Source: Variovorax gracilis (GTDB lineage: Bacteria > Pseudomonadota > Gammaproteobacteria > Burkholderiales > Burkholderiaceae_C). From it: a stretch of 64,000 nucleotides of DNA. Below are positions 48,363 to 56,493 of the stretch, one piece after another. Numbering within the stretch: position 1 is the stretch's first letter; every line of letters starts with the position of its first letter. The notes under the pieces are model-generated. The model had not been told where the DNA came from. It ran no database searches and saw only the letters and a list, made by a program, of their open reading frames with translations. The stretch lies in NCBI RefSeq assembly GCF_030317115.1, contig NZ_JASZYF010000010.1, positions 162,370 through 226,369 of the forward strand, read 5' to 3'. The position numbers and the translations under genes were made by a program.

Positions 48363-49019
48363 TCAGAGTGCCCGGCGCAGCACCGGGAACAGCGTGCCGA
48401 GCCCATCGGCCATGACCTCGACGGCCAGCGCCGCGAGGATCAGGCCCATCAGCCGGGTCATCACGTTGATGCCCGTCTTGCCGAGCACCCGCGCGATCGG
48501 CTCCGCGAGCGAGAAGGTGACGCCGGTCGCGAGGCCGATCACCACGCCGTAGCCGACGAGGATCGCCAGCTCCCAGATGTGCTGCGTCCGGTCGGCGAAG
48601 ATGACCACGGTCGACATCGTGGCCGGGCCGGTCAGCAGCGGAATGGTCAGCGGCACCACCGCGATCGAGGCGCCGAGCGAGGCCTTCACCTCCGTGGCGC
48701 GGATCTCGTCCTTGCTGGTCTTTGATTCGGCAGGCTGTGCGTTGAGCATGTTGAGCGAACTGATCAGGAGCAGCATGCCGCCACCGACCTGGAAGCTCGC
48801 GATCGAGATGCCGAAGAAGGACAGGAGCTGCAACCCTATGAGCGCGCTGACCGCGATCACCACGAAGGCGCTGAAGGCCGACACCCAGGCAGTGCGCTTG
48901 CGCTGGTGCTCCGTGCATTCCTGCGTGTAGTGGATGAAGAAGGGGACGATCGCGAGAGGGTTCACGATGGCCAGCAGCGTGATCAGCGGCTTGATCAGGT
49001 CCATCGTGGGCGTGGCCAT
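48363..49019 (-). CDS. MarC-family membrane protein
   Basis: A 218-residue integral membrane protein with about six helices (PLITLLAIVNPLAIVPFFIH, SFQVGGGMLLLISSLNML, VVPLTIPLLTGPATMSTVVI). MarC/YchE/YhgN family members have unclear transport roles; despite the name they are not proven drug exporters. Its ATG shares one base with the stop of the upstream SDR gene (TGATG), so the two are translationally coupled. Function uncertain. Confidence 0.9.
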   Translation of the reverse strand: MATPTMDLIKPLITLLAIVNPLAIVPFFIHYTQECTEHQRKRTAWVSAFSAFVVIAVSALIGLQLLSFFGISIASFQVGGGMLLLISSLNMLNAQPAESKTSKDEIRATEVKASLGASIAVVPLTIPLLTGPATMSTVVIFADRTQHIWELAILVGYGVVIGLATGVTFSLAEPIARVLGKTGINVMTRLMGLILAALAVEVMADGLGTLFPVLRRAL

Positions 49020-49765
49020 CAGCGACCGCCCGTCACGTCGAGGGAAGTCCCGGTGACATAGCTTGCCTCGTCCGAGAGCAGCCAGACGATGCCGTTGGCG
49101 ACTTCCTCGGCGCTGCCGGTGCGCTTCATGGGCACCGTCGACGCGAGCTGGAACGCGCGGTCGGGGAGTCCGCCGGAGGCGTGGATCTCGGTGTCGATCA
49201 AACCCGGCCGAACCGCGTTGACGCGGATGCCTTCGTCCGCGACCTCCTTCGCCAGCCCGACGGTGAAGCTTTCGATCGCCCCCTTGCTCGCGGCGTAGTC
49301 GACGTACTGGCCCGGCGATCCGAGCCGGGCTGCGGCGCTCGACAGGTTGACGATGACGCCCCCGCTGCCGCCGTGCCTGGTGCTCATGCGGCGCACGGCT
49401 TCGCGGGCGCAGACGAAGCTGCCGATCACGTTGATGCGCAGCATGCGTTCGAGCCGCGCGACGCTCATCTCGTCGACCCGCGCCTGCATGTCGACCACGC
49501 CGGCGTTGTTGACCAGGGCGGTGAGGCGGCCCAGCTTGGCGTCCACCTTCTCGAACATCGCCAGCACCTGCGCCTCGTCGCCGACGTCGGCCTGCACGGT
49601 GATCGCGGTGCCCCCGCCCGCGCGGATGGTTCGCACCACCTCGTCGGCGGCCAGCGAGTTGCTCGCGTAGTTGACCGCGACCGCGTAGCCACGCCGGGCC
49701 GCCTGCAAAGCCGTTGCGGCGCCGATCCCTCGGCTGCCTCCGGTGATCAAGAGCACCTGGTCCAA
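49019..49765 (-). CDS. Short-chain dehydrogenase/reductase
   Basis: A 248-residue SDR: nucleotide motif ITGGSRGIG (7-15), VNNAGVV, catalytic Ser in IVNLSSAAARLG and Tyr-x-x-x-Lys in YVDYAASKGA. It reduces or oxidises a carbonyl with NAD(P)H; the substrate is unknown. Start is TTG 49765, supported by a strong AGGAGG ribosome site about 8 bases upstream. First gene of a two-gene unit with marC. Confidence is high for the family. Confidence 0.92.
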   Translation of the reverse strand: MDQVLLITGGSRGIGAATALQAARRGYAVAVNYASNSLAADEVVRTIRAGGGTAITVQADVGDEAQVLAMFEKVDAKLGRLTALVNNAGVVDMQARVDEMSVARLERMLRINVIGSFVCAREAVRRMSTRHGGSGGVIVNLSSAAARLGSPGQYVDYAASKGAIESFTVGLAKEVADEGIRVNAVRPGLIDTEIHASGGLPDRAFQLASTVPMKRTGSAEEVANGIVWLLSDEASYVTGTSLDVTGGR

Positions 49766-49839
49766 AACCCACCTCCTGCACAGAAGCCGTGCGTCAGTTA
49801 AAACCTGTCCGCACGGATTAAATCACCGAGGAGACGCTC

Positions 49840-50439
49840 TTGAGCCGCAGCATCGACTACTACTTCACGCCCCAGAGTCCCTGGACCTATCTGGGCCATG
49901 CGCGCTTTGCCGCCCTTGCGAAGTCGTCCGGCGCCACGGTCCGGGTGCGCCCCATCGATTTCGGCGCCGTGTTCCCGGTGTCGGGCGGCCTGCCGCTCGG
50001 CAAGCGCGCGCCGCAACGGCAGGCTTACCGGCTGGTGGAGTTGGCGCGTTTCTCGCGGCATCTCGACATCCCTCTCAATCCCAAGCCCAAGTTCTTTCCG
50101 GTGCCGAGCGACGATGCGGCCAAGCTGATCGTCGCCGTCGACCTGCATGACGGCACCGATGCAGCGATGAAGCTCTGCGGCTCGGTGTTCGCCGCCGTGT
50201 GGGTGCAGGAGCGTAATATCGCCGACCCGAAAGTGCTGGAGGCCCTGGCCGTCGAATGCGGGCTCTCGGCCCGCCGCATCGAACAGTCGCAAAGCCAGAC
50301 CGTGCAGGAGCGCTACGAGGACTACACGCAGCAGGCCATCGACGCCAAGGTGTTCGGCGCGCCGAGCTACGTGATCGACGGCGAGATCTTCTGGGGGCAG
50401 GACCGCCTGGATTTTGTCGAACGGGCATTGAAGCAATAA
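49840..50439 (+). CDS. 2-hydroxychromene-2-carboxylate isomerase-like protein (DsbA fold)
   Basis: A 199-residue glutathione-dependent isomerase family member. It starts with a TTG (MSRSIDYYFTPQSPWTYLG) after a GAGGAG ribosome site; Ser13 in TPQSPW is the expected catalytic serine in place of the thioredoxin cysteine. The end has VFGAPSYVIDGEIFWGQDRL. The founding enzyme acts in naphthalene degradation, but many homologues lie in genomes without that pathway and may act on other cis-trans isomerisations. It precedes a dienelactone hydrolase gene by 23 bases. Confidence 0.85.
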   Translation: MSRSIDYYFTPQSPWTYLGHARFAALAKSSGATVRVRPIDFGAVFPVSGGLPLGKRAPQRQAYRLVELARFSRHLDIPLNPKPKFFPVPSDDAAKLIVAVDLHDGTDAAMKLCGSVFAAVWVQERNIADPKVLEALAVECGLSARRIEQSQSQTVQERYEDYTQQAIDAKVFGAPSYVIDGEIFWGQDRLDFVERALKQ

Positions 50440-50462
50440 CCACCAACCACAGGAGTCTGACC

Positions 50463-51146
50463 ATGGGTCAATTCATCGATCTCACCGCCAAGGACGGCTT
50501 CACCTTTCCCGCCTATGTCGCAGAGCCTTCGGGCAAGCCCAAGGGCGCCGTCGTCGTGGTGCAGGAGATCTTCGGCATCAACTCGCACATCCGCTCGGTG
50601 GCCGATGGCTATGCGGCCGACGGCTATCTCGCGGTCGCGCCTGCGACCTTCCATCGGGTGAAGCAAGGTGTCGAACTGGGCTACTCCGAGGACGACATGA
50701 AGGATGGCTTCGCGCTGAAGATGGCTGTCGAGGCATTGCCCGCCCCGGGCGTGATGCAGGACCTCCAGGCCGCTGTCGACTATGCGTCGAAGGCCGGCAA
50801 GGTGGGCATCGTGGGCTACTGCTGGGGCGGCCTTCTCACGTGGCGGTCGGCCGAGCAACTGTCGGGCCTGGCGGCTGCCGCGCCGTACTACGGCGGTGGC
50901 ATGACGACGCCTGAGGAAACCGCGCGCAAGCCCAAGGTGCCCGTGCTCGCGCATTTCGGCAAGAAGGATCACTGGATTCCCGTCGAGACGGTCGAGGCCT
51001 TCAAGAAGGCGCATCCGGAAATCGAGGTCCACATCTACGAAGCCGACCACGGATTCAACTGCGACCAGCGAGGTTCGTACAACGCCGAGTCGGCCAGGCT
51101 GGCGAAGGAGCGCACGCTGGCGTTCTTCGGCAAGCACATCGGCTGA
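50463..51146 (+). CDS. Dienelactone hydrolase family protein
   Basis: A 227-residue alpha/beta hydrolase with the carboxymethylenebutenolidase triad Cys120 (VGYCWGG), Asp169 (FGKKDHW) and His196 (EADHGF), and the conserved QEIFGIN. Members open dienelactones in chlorocatechol degradation, though broad esterase roles are common. Same strand as the isomerase gene (23 bases upstream), suggesting a shared aromatic-catabolic or detoxifying role. Start ATG 50463 follows an AGGAG site. Confidence 0.9.
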   Translation: MGQFIDLTAKDGFTFPAYVAEPSGKPKGAVVVVQEIFGINSHIRSVADGYAADGYLAVAPATFHRVKQGVELGYSEDDMKDGFALKMAVEALPAPGVMQDLQAAVDYASKAGKVGIVGYCWGGLLTWRSAEQLSGLAAAAPYYGGGMTTPEETARKPKVPVLAHFGKKDHWIPVETVEAFKKAHPEIEVHIYEADHGFNCDQRGSYNAESARLAKERTLAFFGKHIG

Positions 51147-51171
51147 TCCGGTGCCGGGCGTGTCGGGTTCC

Positions 51172-52044
51172 ATGCGCGCCGCATGGGTTGCCATCGCGAT
51201 GGTCCTCGCGCCGGTCGCCCAGGCGGCCGACTGGACGGGGCCGCTCTTCGACACGCACCTGCACTACAACCAGGAAGCCTGGGACGGCAACACGGGGCCT
51301 TACCCGCCAGCCGATGCGCTGGCACGCATGCAGCGCAACGGCGTCAAGGCCATCGTCGCCAACTCACGCCCCAATGCCGGAACGAAGACGCTCGCCGCTG
51401 CGCGCGAGACGCGTGAGGCCGGCGTGGCGGTGGTGCCCTTCGTGAGGCTCTATCGGAACCGCGCCGACTACGACAACTGGTTCCGCGACGACAGCATCTA
51501 CGAAATGGTCCAGACCGAACTCGCCCTCGGCACCGCGAGCGGGCCGTACAAGGGGCTGGGGGAATTCCATCTCTACGACAGCGCCAATGCCAACGGGCCG
51601 GTCGCGAAGAAGCTGATCGTCCTGGCGGAGCAGAAGAAGCTCGCGGTGCTGGCGCACGTCGACGACGTGGCGATCGATCTGCTGATGGCCCATGCGCCCT
51701 CCGGCGGGCGGACGCTGCGCATGATCTGGGCCCACACGGGCATCGGCGGACCGCCCGTCGCACGGGTGCAGGCGCTGCTCGAGCGCTATCCGCTGCTGAT
51801 GGGAGAACTGTCCTATCGGCCGGGGCTCACCTGCGACGGCGGCGTGCTGTGCCCTGAATGGCGCGCGCTGATCCTCAAGTTCCCGGGTCGCTTCATGGTC
51901 GGCTCCGACACCTGGGTCAACCAGCGCTGGAGCGCCTACGACGAGATCATGCGCGGCTACCGAACATGGCTCGGCGACCTGCCGCCCGACGTCGCGCAGC
52001 GCGTCGCGTGGAGCAACGCGGCCGCGCTGTTCGACGTCAGGTAG
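51172..52044 (+). CDS. Exported amidohydrolase-like (TIM-barrel) protein
   Basis: About 290 residues with a signal peptide (MRAAWVAIAMVLAPVAQAAD), so likely periplasmic. The body has the amidohydrolase metal motif FDTHLHYN near the N-terminus, GLGEFHLY, LAVLAHVDD, MIWAHTGIGG and MVGSDTWVNQRW, similar to the amidohydrolase-2 type. A periplasmic location is unusual for the family. A GTG at 51151 is an alternative start. It ends 8 bases inside the convergent LysR gene. The substrate is unknown. Confidence 0.75.
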   Translation: MRAAWVAIAMVLAPVAQAADWTGPLFDTHLHYNQEAWDGNTGPYPPADALARMQRNGVKAIVANSRPNAGTKTLAAARETREAGVAVVPFVRLYRNRADYDNWFRDDSIYEMVQTELALGTASGPYKGLGEFHLYDSANANGPVAKKLIVLAEQKKLAVLAHVDDVAIDLLMAHAPSGGRTLRMIWAHTGIGGPPVARVQALLERYPLLMGELSYRPGLTCDGGVLCPEWRALILKFPGRFMVGSDTWVNQRWSAYDEIMRGYRTWLGDLPPDVAQRVAWSNAAALFDVR

Positions 52045-52999
52045 CCGCCGGCTGGCTGGCGTTGCGCTTGCCGGCCGTGCGCACGGTACGTGCGGGCGGC
52101 TTGTCGGAAGGCTCAGGTTCGCGCACTTTCGCTTCCAGGAAGTCCAGCAACGCGCGCAGGGCGGCGCTGTTGTGCCGGCGCTGCGAATAGGCCGCATACA
52201 GCCAGAGGTCGCGCGGCATGTAGTCCTTCAGCACAGGCACCAGCGCACCGCGCTCGATATGCGACTGCGCCATCATCGTCGGAACGCACACCGCGCCCAG
52301 CCCGGCGAGCGCCACGCCGATCAGCGGCGCGGCGTCGTTGGCGTCCATGCGGCTGTGCACCGGCACGCTGTACGGCTCGCCGTCGACCTCGAAAGGGAGA
52401 TGCGGCGCGCCGCCGGCGAGCGAATAGGTCAGCACGTCGTGCCGGCGCATGTCATCGGGCTTCCTGGGCAGGCCGCGCTTCGCCCAGTAGCCGGGGGTGG
52501 CGCAGAGTGCGAGATCCATGAGCCGCAGTCGGCGCACGATGAGGTTCTCGTCGCGAATGCGGCCCAGGCGCAGGGCAATGTCCACGCCCTCCTCGACCAG
52601 GTCGATCACGCGGTTGCTCAGGTGCAGGCTCACGTGCACGTCCGGGTAGGTCGCCATGAATTCGCCGACGATGCCCGGAAAGGTGCTTTGCCCGAGGCCA
52701 TGGGGCGCCGTGATCCGGAGCCGTCCGCGCGGGTGGCCCGCATGCTCCTGCAGTTCGGTCTGCGTGAGTTCGACCATCTCCATCAGCGGCTTGCTGCGTT
52801 CGAGCAGGAGATGCCCCGCGTCGGTCAGGCTGACCGAACGTGTCGAACGATTGAGCAGGCGCACGCCGAAGCGCTCTTCCAGCTGCGCTACGTATTTGCT
52901 GACGTTCGCCTTCGACATGCCCAATGTGGTGGCGGCCCGGGAAAAGCTGCCACGTGCGGCGACTTCGCGAAAGGCTTTCAGCAGGTCAAGACCGTCCAT
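52037..52999 (-). CDS. LysR-family transcriptional regulator
   Basis: A 320-residue regulator. Winged HTH: LLKAFREVAARGSFSRAATT, MSKANVSKYVAQLEERFGVR, LLNRSTRSVSLTDAG. The effector domain follows (about 90-295: RLRITAPHGLGQSTFPGIVG), and the tail is basic and proline/alanine-rich. It resembles the CrgA/DhcR-like subgroup. It is divergent from the first of the two small exported-protein genes, which it may regulate, and its 3' end overlaps the amidohydrolase gene by 8 bases. Confidence 0.9.
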   Translation of the reverse strand: MDGLDLLKAFREVAARGSFSRAATTLGMSKANVSKYVAQLEERFGVRLLNRSTRSVSLTDAGHLLLERSKPLMEMVELTQTELQEHAGHPRGRLRITAPHGLGQSTFPGIVGEFMATYPDVHVSLHLSNRVIDLVEEGVDIALRLGRIRDENLIVRRLRLMDLALCATPGYWAKRGLPRKPDDMRRHDVLTYSLAGGAPHLPFEVDGEPYSVPVHSRMDANDAAPLIGVALAGLGAVCVPTMMAQSHIERGALVPVLKDYMPRDLWLYAAYSQRRHNSAALRALLDFLEAKVREPEPSDKPPARTVRTAGKRNASQPAAT

Positions 53000-53172
53000 T
53001 CGACTTCCATTGTTTCGATTTGATGAACACCGTGGTTCTTTTTGCTAGGGTTTCCACCTACATTTTGGGTGCAAACTCCGTCTTCACAGAGCAGCCCAGG
53101 CTGGTCTGAGTGATCAGGCACTGACAAGGTGGCCCGTTCAACATCATCCAAAGCCAACAAAAGGACATTGAA

Positions 53173-53523
53173 ATGAAGACCTCGAAGATCATCGCCGCCG
53201 CCGCTCTCACGATTCTCGCCGCCGCTGGCGCGCAAGCCGAGACCTATGAAGGCGTGCACGCCCCCGTGTCGGCCAACAGCCGTGCCGAAGTGAATGCGCA
53301 AGCCGTCGTCGCCGCCCGTAGCGAAAACCCGTACGCTGACGCCGTGTCGTCGCGTGTTGCCCCGGCCCTGACCGCTTCGGCCGACCGCGCAACCATTCGT
53401 GCCCAAGCCGTCGCTACCGCCCACGAAGCCAACCAGAACCTGGACCGCAAGGCTTTCGTGAACAGCGTGATCCCCTCGCAATACAAGATCGCCCGCCCGG
53501 TGACGCAGCAAGCCGGTCTCTGA
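53173..53523 (+). CDS. Small exported protein of unknown function (tandem paralogue 1)
   Basis: A 116-residue protein. Signal peptide MKTSKIIAAAALTILAAAGA, cleaved after AQA; mature chain ETYEGVHAPVSANSRAEVNA followed by AQAVVAARSENPYADAV and RATIRAQAVATAHEA. It shares the signal peptide, the ETY-GVHA start, SRAEVNA and the RAQA-ATA block with the next gene, so the two are tandem duplicates. The mature part is alanine-rich and predicted helical, with no cysteine. Proteins like this are abundant in Comamonadaceae and often misnamed in databases; no function can be assigned. It is preceded by AAAGGA 7 bases before the ATG and followed by its own terminator. Confidence 0.8.
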   Translation: MKTSKIIAAAALTILAAAGAQAETYEGVHAPVSANSRAEVNAQAVVAARSENPYADAVSSRVAPALTASADRATIRAQAVATAHEANQNLDRKAFVNSVIPSQYKIARPVTQQAGL

Positions 53524-53542
53524 TCCGCGACACCCATGAAGG

Positions 53543-53574
53543 CCGGGCCGTGCGAGAGCGCGGCCCGGTTTTTT
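53543..53574 (+). terminator. Intrinsic terminator after the first small exported-protein gene
   Basis: CCGGGCCG (53543-53550) pairs with CGGCCCGG (53561-53568), followed by six T bases. It starts 19 bases after the stop codon. It implies that the second paralogue needs its own promoter in the remaining spacer (53575-53733). Confidence 0.88.
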
Positions 53575-53733
53575 CTTTGGCGCCGGCTTTTCGCACGGGA
53601 TTGTTTCGAACCCGGAAACACGGTGTCTCGTTTCTCGGTGTTTTCCCGTAGGCATTTCACTGGAGACTCGCCGCACAGGCCAGCGACAGCGAGCCTGGTT
53701 TTGACAACAAACTCCGACGAACAAGGAACTGAA

Positions 53734-54102
53734 ATGAAGACCTCGCACATCCTCGCCGCTGCCGCTCTGTCGATCCTCGCCGCCGCTGGCGCGCAGGCCG
53801 AAACCTATGATGGCGTGCACGCCGGCGCTTCGGCCAAGAGCCGCGCCGAAGTCAACGCTGAAGCCGTGAGCGCCGCTGCCGCCGCAGACCAGAACATCCC
53901 CCGCGGTTCGCGTGGCGCCGAGCGCTTCACCCCGACCGCCGACCCGGCTGCAGTTCGCGCGCAGGCCATCGCGACCGCGAACGCCGTGGACTCGAATGTG
54001 GTCCCTGGCTCGAAGTACAACAGCCGCGTGATCTCGACCATGAACAAGTCGGTCGACACCCGCGTCCAGGCGCAAAAGGACGGCGCGGCCACGGCCAAGT
54101 AA
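53734..54102 (+). CDS. Small exported protein of unknown function (tandem paralogue 2)
   Basis: A 122-residue protein. Signal peptide MKTSHILAAAALSILAAAGA, then ETYDGVHAGASAKSRAEVNA, PTADPAAVRAQAIATANA and a C-terminal MNKSVDTRVQAQKDGAATAK that the first paralogue lacks. It is alanine-rich with no cysteine. The ribosome site is AAGGAA 7 bases upstream. It has its own terminator downstream. Function unknown; envelope or extracellular location is inferred from the signal peptide. Confidence 0.8.
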   Translation: MKTSHILAAAALSILAAAGAQAETYDGVHAGASAKSRAEVNAEAVSAAAAADQNIPRGSRGAERFTPTADPAAVRAQAIATANAVDSNVVPGSKYNSRVISTMNKSVDTRVQAQKDGAATAK

Positions 54103-54127
54103 TCCTCCAGGCTTCGGCCTGACAAGA

Positions 54128-54160
54128 AGCCGGATGGTGCGCAGCGCCACCCGGCTTTTT
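54128..54160 (+). terminator. Intrinsic terminator after the second small exported-protein gene
   Basis: AGCCGG (54128-54133) pairs with CCGGCT (54151-54156), and inner GGTGC/GCGCC pairing extends the stem around a GCA loop; five T bases follow. It separates this gene from the convergent corA gene. Confidence 0.85.
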
Positions 54161-54176
54161 CTTTGCCGTTCAGTTC

Positions 54177-55319
54177 CTAGTGCGGCCGCGCCAGGTAGCG
54201 CTTGCGCCAGAACACGACCACGAGCACCACCGCGATCACGCCCATGGATCCCATCGCGATCCAGAAGCCATCGGCCTTGTGCACGAGCGGGATGAACTCG
54301 AAGTTCATGCCGAAGATGCCCGCGATCAGGTTGAGCGGCAGGAACACGGCGGTGAGCACCGTCAACACCCGCATGATGTCGTTCGCGCGATGGCTCTGGA
54401 CGCTGAAATGCATCTGCACGGCGGTTTCGGCGTTCTGCTCGAGCCGCCGCACGTGGTGCACCACGCGCTCGATGTGTTCCAGCACGTCGCGGCTGCGGAC
54501 CATGACAAGTTCGTTTTCGCGCTGCTCGATGGCGCCAGCCGGCGTTGGCAGGGTTTCGAGGGAATCGATCCAGTCCTGGATGCAGGCGCGCTGGTCCTCG
54601 CAGATCTCGTCCAGATGGTGCAGCGACTGCCGGGCACCCATGAGTTCGCTCCAGTTCGTGAACCGGCTCCGGGGGTCGATCAGCTCGGCCTGCCAGTGAT
54701 CCAGTTGCCGGGTCAGCTCTCGCCGGAGATCGAGGTAGGCATCGACGATCTGGTTGACGACTCGCAGCATGAGATCCGCCGGACTCGAAGGGATTCGCGC
54801 GGAGATGGCGCGCACGTCCAGGGCGGGCAGGGCCGGGCGACCGCGGTCGCCCGGCGCGGCCGCGGCAAGCAGCTTGGCGGCGAAGGCATCGCGCACGGCG
54901 CCGTCTTCGGGGTGGACCGACAGCAGGACGCGATCGAACACCGCAAAGCCCACGGGCCGCGTGTCGACGCGGCGGAGCACGGGTGGGCCGCCATGCCGGG
55001 CTGCGGGCTCATCGGCTTTCGGTGACTGGTCCGTCCCGTTGGAGGCGGCCAGGCGTCGAAAGACGAGAAGGTCGTACTGCGACGTGTAGTCGTAGCGCGA
55101 CGGCAGTTGGTCGTTGAGCAGGTCGCTCACGTGCAGGTCGACCAGATGGGTGTTGCAGAGCGATTGCAGGACATCCTGCACCTGGGGGAGCGAGGCGCGG
55201 AACTCCTCCCGCGTCATGGACAGCCACAGGTAGCCTTGCTCGCAGGCTCCCGGTGCGGCCATGGGAGCGAGCGCGTCGTGTTCGCTGACCCGCGTGCCTT
55301 CGATCTTGAAAATGCGCAT
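54177..55319 (-). CDS. CorA-family magnesium/divalent metal transporter
   Basis: A 380-residue membrane protein. A large N-terminal cytosolic domain is followed by a long stalk helix (about 230-310) and two C-terminal helices (VLTVLTAVFLPLNLIAGIF and FWIAMGSMGVIAVVLVVVFW) with the pore signature GMNFEF between them. It carries Mg or related divalent cations. Its ATG shares one base with the hemB stop (TGATG), so it is translationally coupled to hemB. The frame upstream of 55319 is only antiparallel read-through in a second frame of hemB. Confidence is high. Confidence 0.92.
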   Translation of the reverse strand: MRIFKIEGTRVSEHDALAPMAAPGACEQGYLWLSMTREEFRASLPQVQDVLQSLCNTHLVDLHVSDLLNDQLPSRYDYTSQYDLLVFRRLAASNGTDQSPKADEPAARHGGPPVLRRVDTRPVGFAVFDRVLLSVHPEDGAVRDAFAAKLLAAAAPGDRGRPALPALDVRAISARIPSSPADLMLRVVNQIVDAYLDLRRELTRQLDHWQAELIDPRSRFTNWSELMGARQSLHHLDEICEDQRACIQDWIDSLETLPTPAGAIEQRENELVMVRSRDVLEHIERVVHHVRRLEQNAETAVQMHFSVQSHRANDIMRVLTVLTAVFLPLNLIAGIFGMNFEFIPLVHKADGFWIAMGSMGVIAVVLVVVFWRKRYLARPH

Positions 55320-56323
55320 CAAGCCTGCTTCAGCAATCGGGCGGCATCGAGCGCGAAATAGGTGAGCACTCCGTCGGCACCCGCGCGCTTGAAGGCCAGG
55401 AGGCTTTCGAGCACCACCGCGTCGTGGTCGAGCCATCCGTTCTGGGCGGCGGCCTTGAGCATCGCGTACTCGCCGCTGACCTGGTAGGCGAAGGTCGGCA
55501 CGTGGAACTCGTCCTTCACCCGCCGCACGATGTCCAGGTAGGGCATGCCGGGCTTCACCATCACCATGTCGGCGCCCTCGGCGATGTCGATCGCGACCTC
55601 GCGCAGCGCCTCGTCGCTGTTGCCCGGGTCCATCTGGTAGACCTTCTTGTTGCTCTTGCCGAGGTTGGCGGCCGAGCCGACGGCATCGCGGAAGGGGCCG
55701 TAGAAGGCGCTCGCGTACTTGGCGCTGTAGGCCATGATCCGCGTGTGGATGTCGCCACGCGATTCGAGCGCGTTGCGGACCGCGCCGATCCGGCCGTCCA
55801 TCATGTCGCTCGGCGCGACGATGTCCACGCCGGCCTGCGACTGCGCCAGCGCCTGCTTGACCAGCACTTCGACGGTCGGGTCGTTGAGGATGTAGCCCGT
55901 GTCGTCGAGCAGGCCATCCTGGCCGTGGCTGGTGTAGGGGTCCAGGGCGACGTCGGTCATGACGCCGAGTTCCGGAAAGCGCGCCTTCAGCGCGGCGACG
56001 ACGCGCGGAATGAGGCCCTCGGGATTGAAGGCCTCGTCCCCGGCCGGGGTCTTCAGCGACGCATCGACGACGGGAAACAAGGCCATGACGGGGATTCCCA
56101 GCGCCACGCATTGCTCTGCCACGGGCAGCAGCAGATCCAGGCTGAGCCGTTCGACGCCAGGCATGGACGGGACCGCATCGCGACGCTTGCTTCCTTCCTG
56201 CACAAAGACGGGATAGATCAGGTCGTGCGGCGAAAGCATGTGCTCACGTACGAGATTGCGCGTGAAAGCATCCCTGCGCAACCGGCGCGGCCGGCCGGCG
56301 GGAAATGGGGCATGAAGGGTCAT
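55319..56323 (-). CDS. hemB: Delta-aminolevulinic acid dehydratase (porphobilinogen synthase)
   Basis: A 334-residue enzyme joining two aminolevulinates to porphobilinogen for heme. Schiff-base lysines are Lys202 (AYSAKYAS) and Lys257 (MVMVKPGMPY). The metal loop (about 124-137) reads DVALDPYTSHGQDG, without the cysteine triad of zinc enzymes, so this is the Mg-dependent type as in Pseudomonas aeruginosa. Start 56323 (MTLHAPFPAG) is chosen over an in-frame upstream ATG because the family begins near there. It overlaps corA by one base. hemJ is divergent across a 334-base gap. Confidence 0.96.
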   Translation of the reverse strand: MTLHAPFPAGRPRRLRRDAFTRNLVREHMLSPHDLIYPVFVQEGSKRRDAVPSMPGVERLSLDLLLPVAEQCVALGIPVMALFPVVDASLKTPAGDEAFNPEGLIPRVVAALKARFPELGVMTDVALDPYTSHGQDGLLDDTGYILNDPTVEVLVKQALAQSQAGVDIVAPSDMMDGRIGAVRNALESRGDIHTRIMAYSAKYASAFYGPFRDAVGSAANLGKSNKKVYQMDPGNSDEALREVAIDIAEGADMVMVKPGMPYLDIVRRVKDEFHVPTFAYQVSGEYAMLKAAAQNGWLDHDAVVLESLLAFKRAGADGVLTYFALDAARLLKQA

Positions 56324-56458
56324 GTCGAAAATTGTGCCCCAACGACTCGGGGCGTCGTGGGCGAATGCTTCTGTACGACTTTTCGTTGGAAACATGCTCA
56401 AAACAATCTGTCAGTATTGTTTTTATCAACCAAAAGGTCAAAAAAAGTCACTGGTTGC

Positions 56459-56487
56459 TTGATAGGTTGTTTTGCCTTTGTTAAATT
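56459..56487 (+). promoter_or_regulatory. Predicted sigma-70 promoter for a small RNA
   Basis: TTGATA (56459-56464) and TAAATT (56482-56487) are separated by 17 bases in an AT-rich stretch that stands out from the GC-rich surroundings. It predicts a start near 56494, exactly where the first hairpin of the candidate small RNA begins. Sequence-based prediction only. Confidence 0.6.
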
Positions 56488-56493
56488 CTGTCC

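Noticed and set aside
53701..53706. Perfect TTGACA upstream of the second small exported-protein gene
   Set aside because: A -10 at the correct spacing would fall on the ribosome site next to the ATG at 53734, and no TATAAT-like sequence is there.
53524..53733. Small RNA between the two exported-protein genes
   Set aside because: The terminator there is well explained as the end of the upstream gene, and no independent promoter before it was found.
55320..56111. N-terminal extension of the CorA protein into hemB in another frame
   Set aside because: The extension overlaps hemB and has no CorA similarity; MRIFKIEGTRV at 55319 is the natural start.
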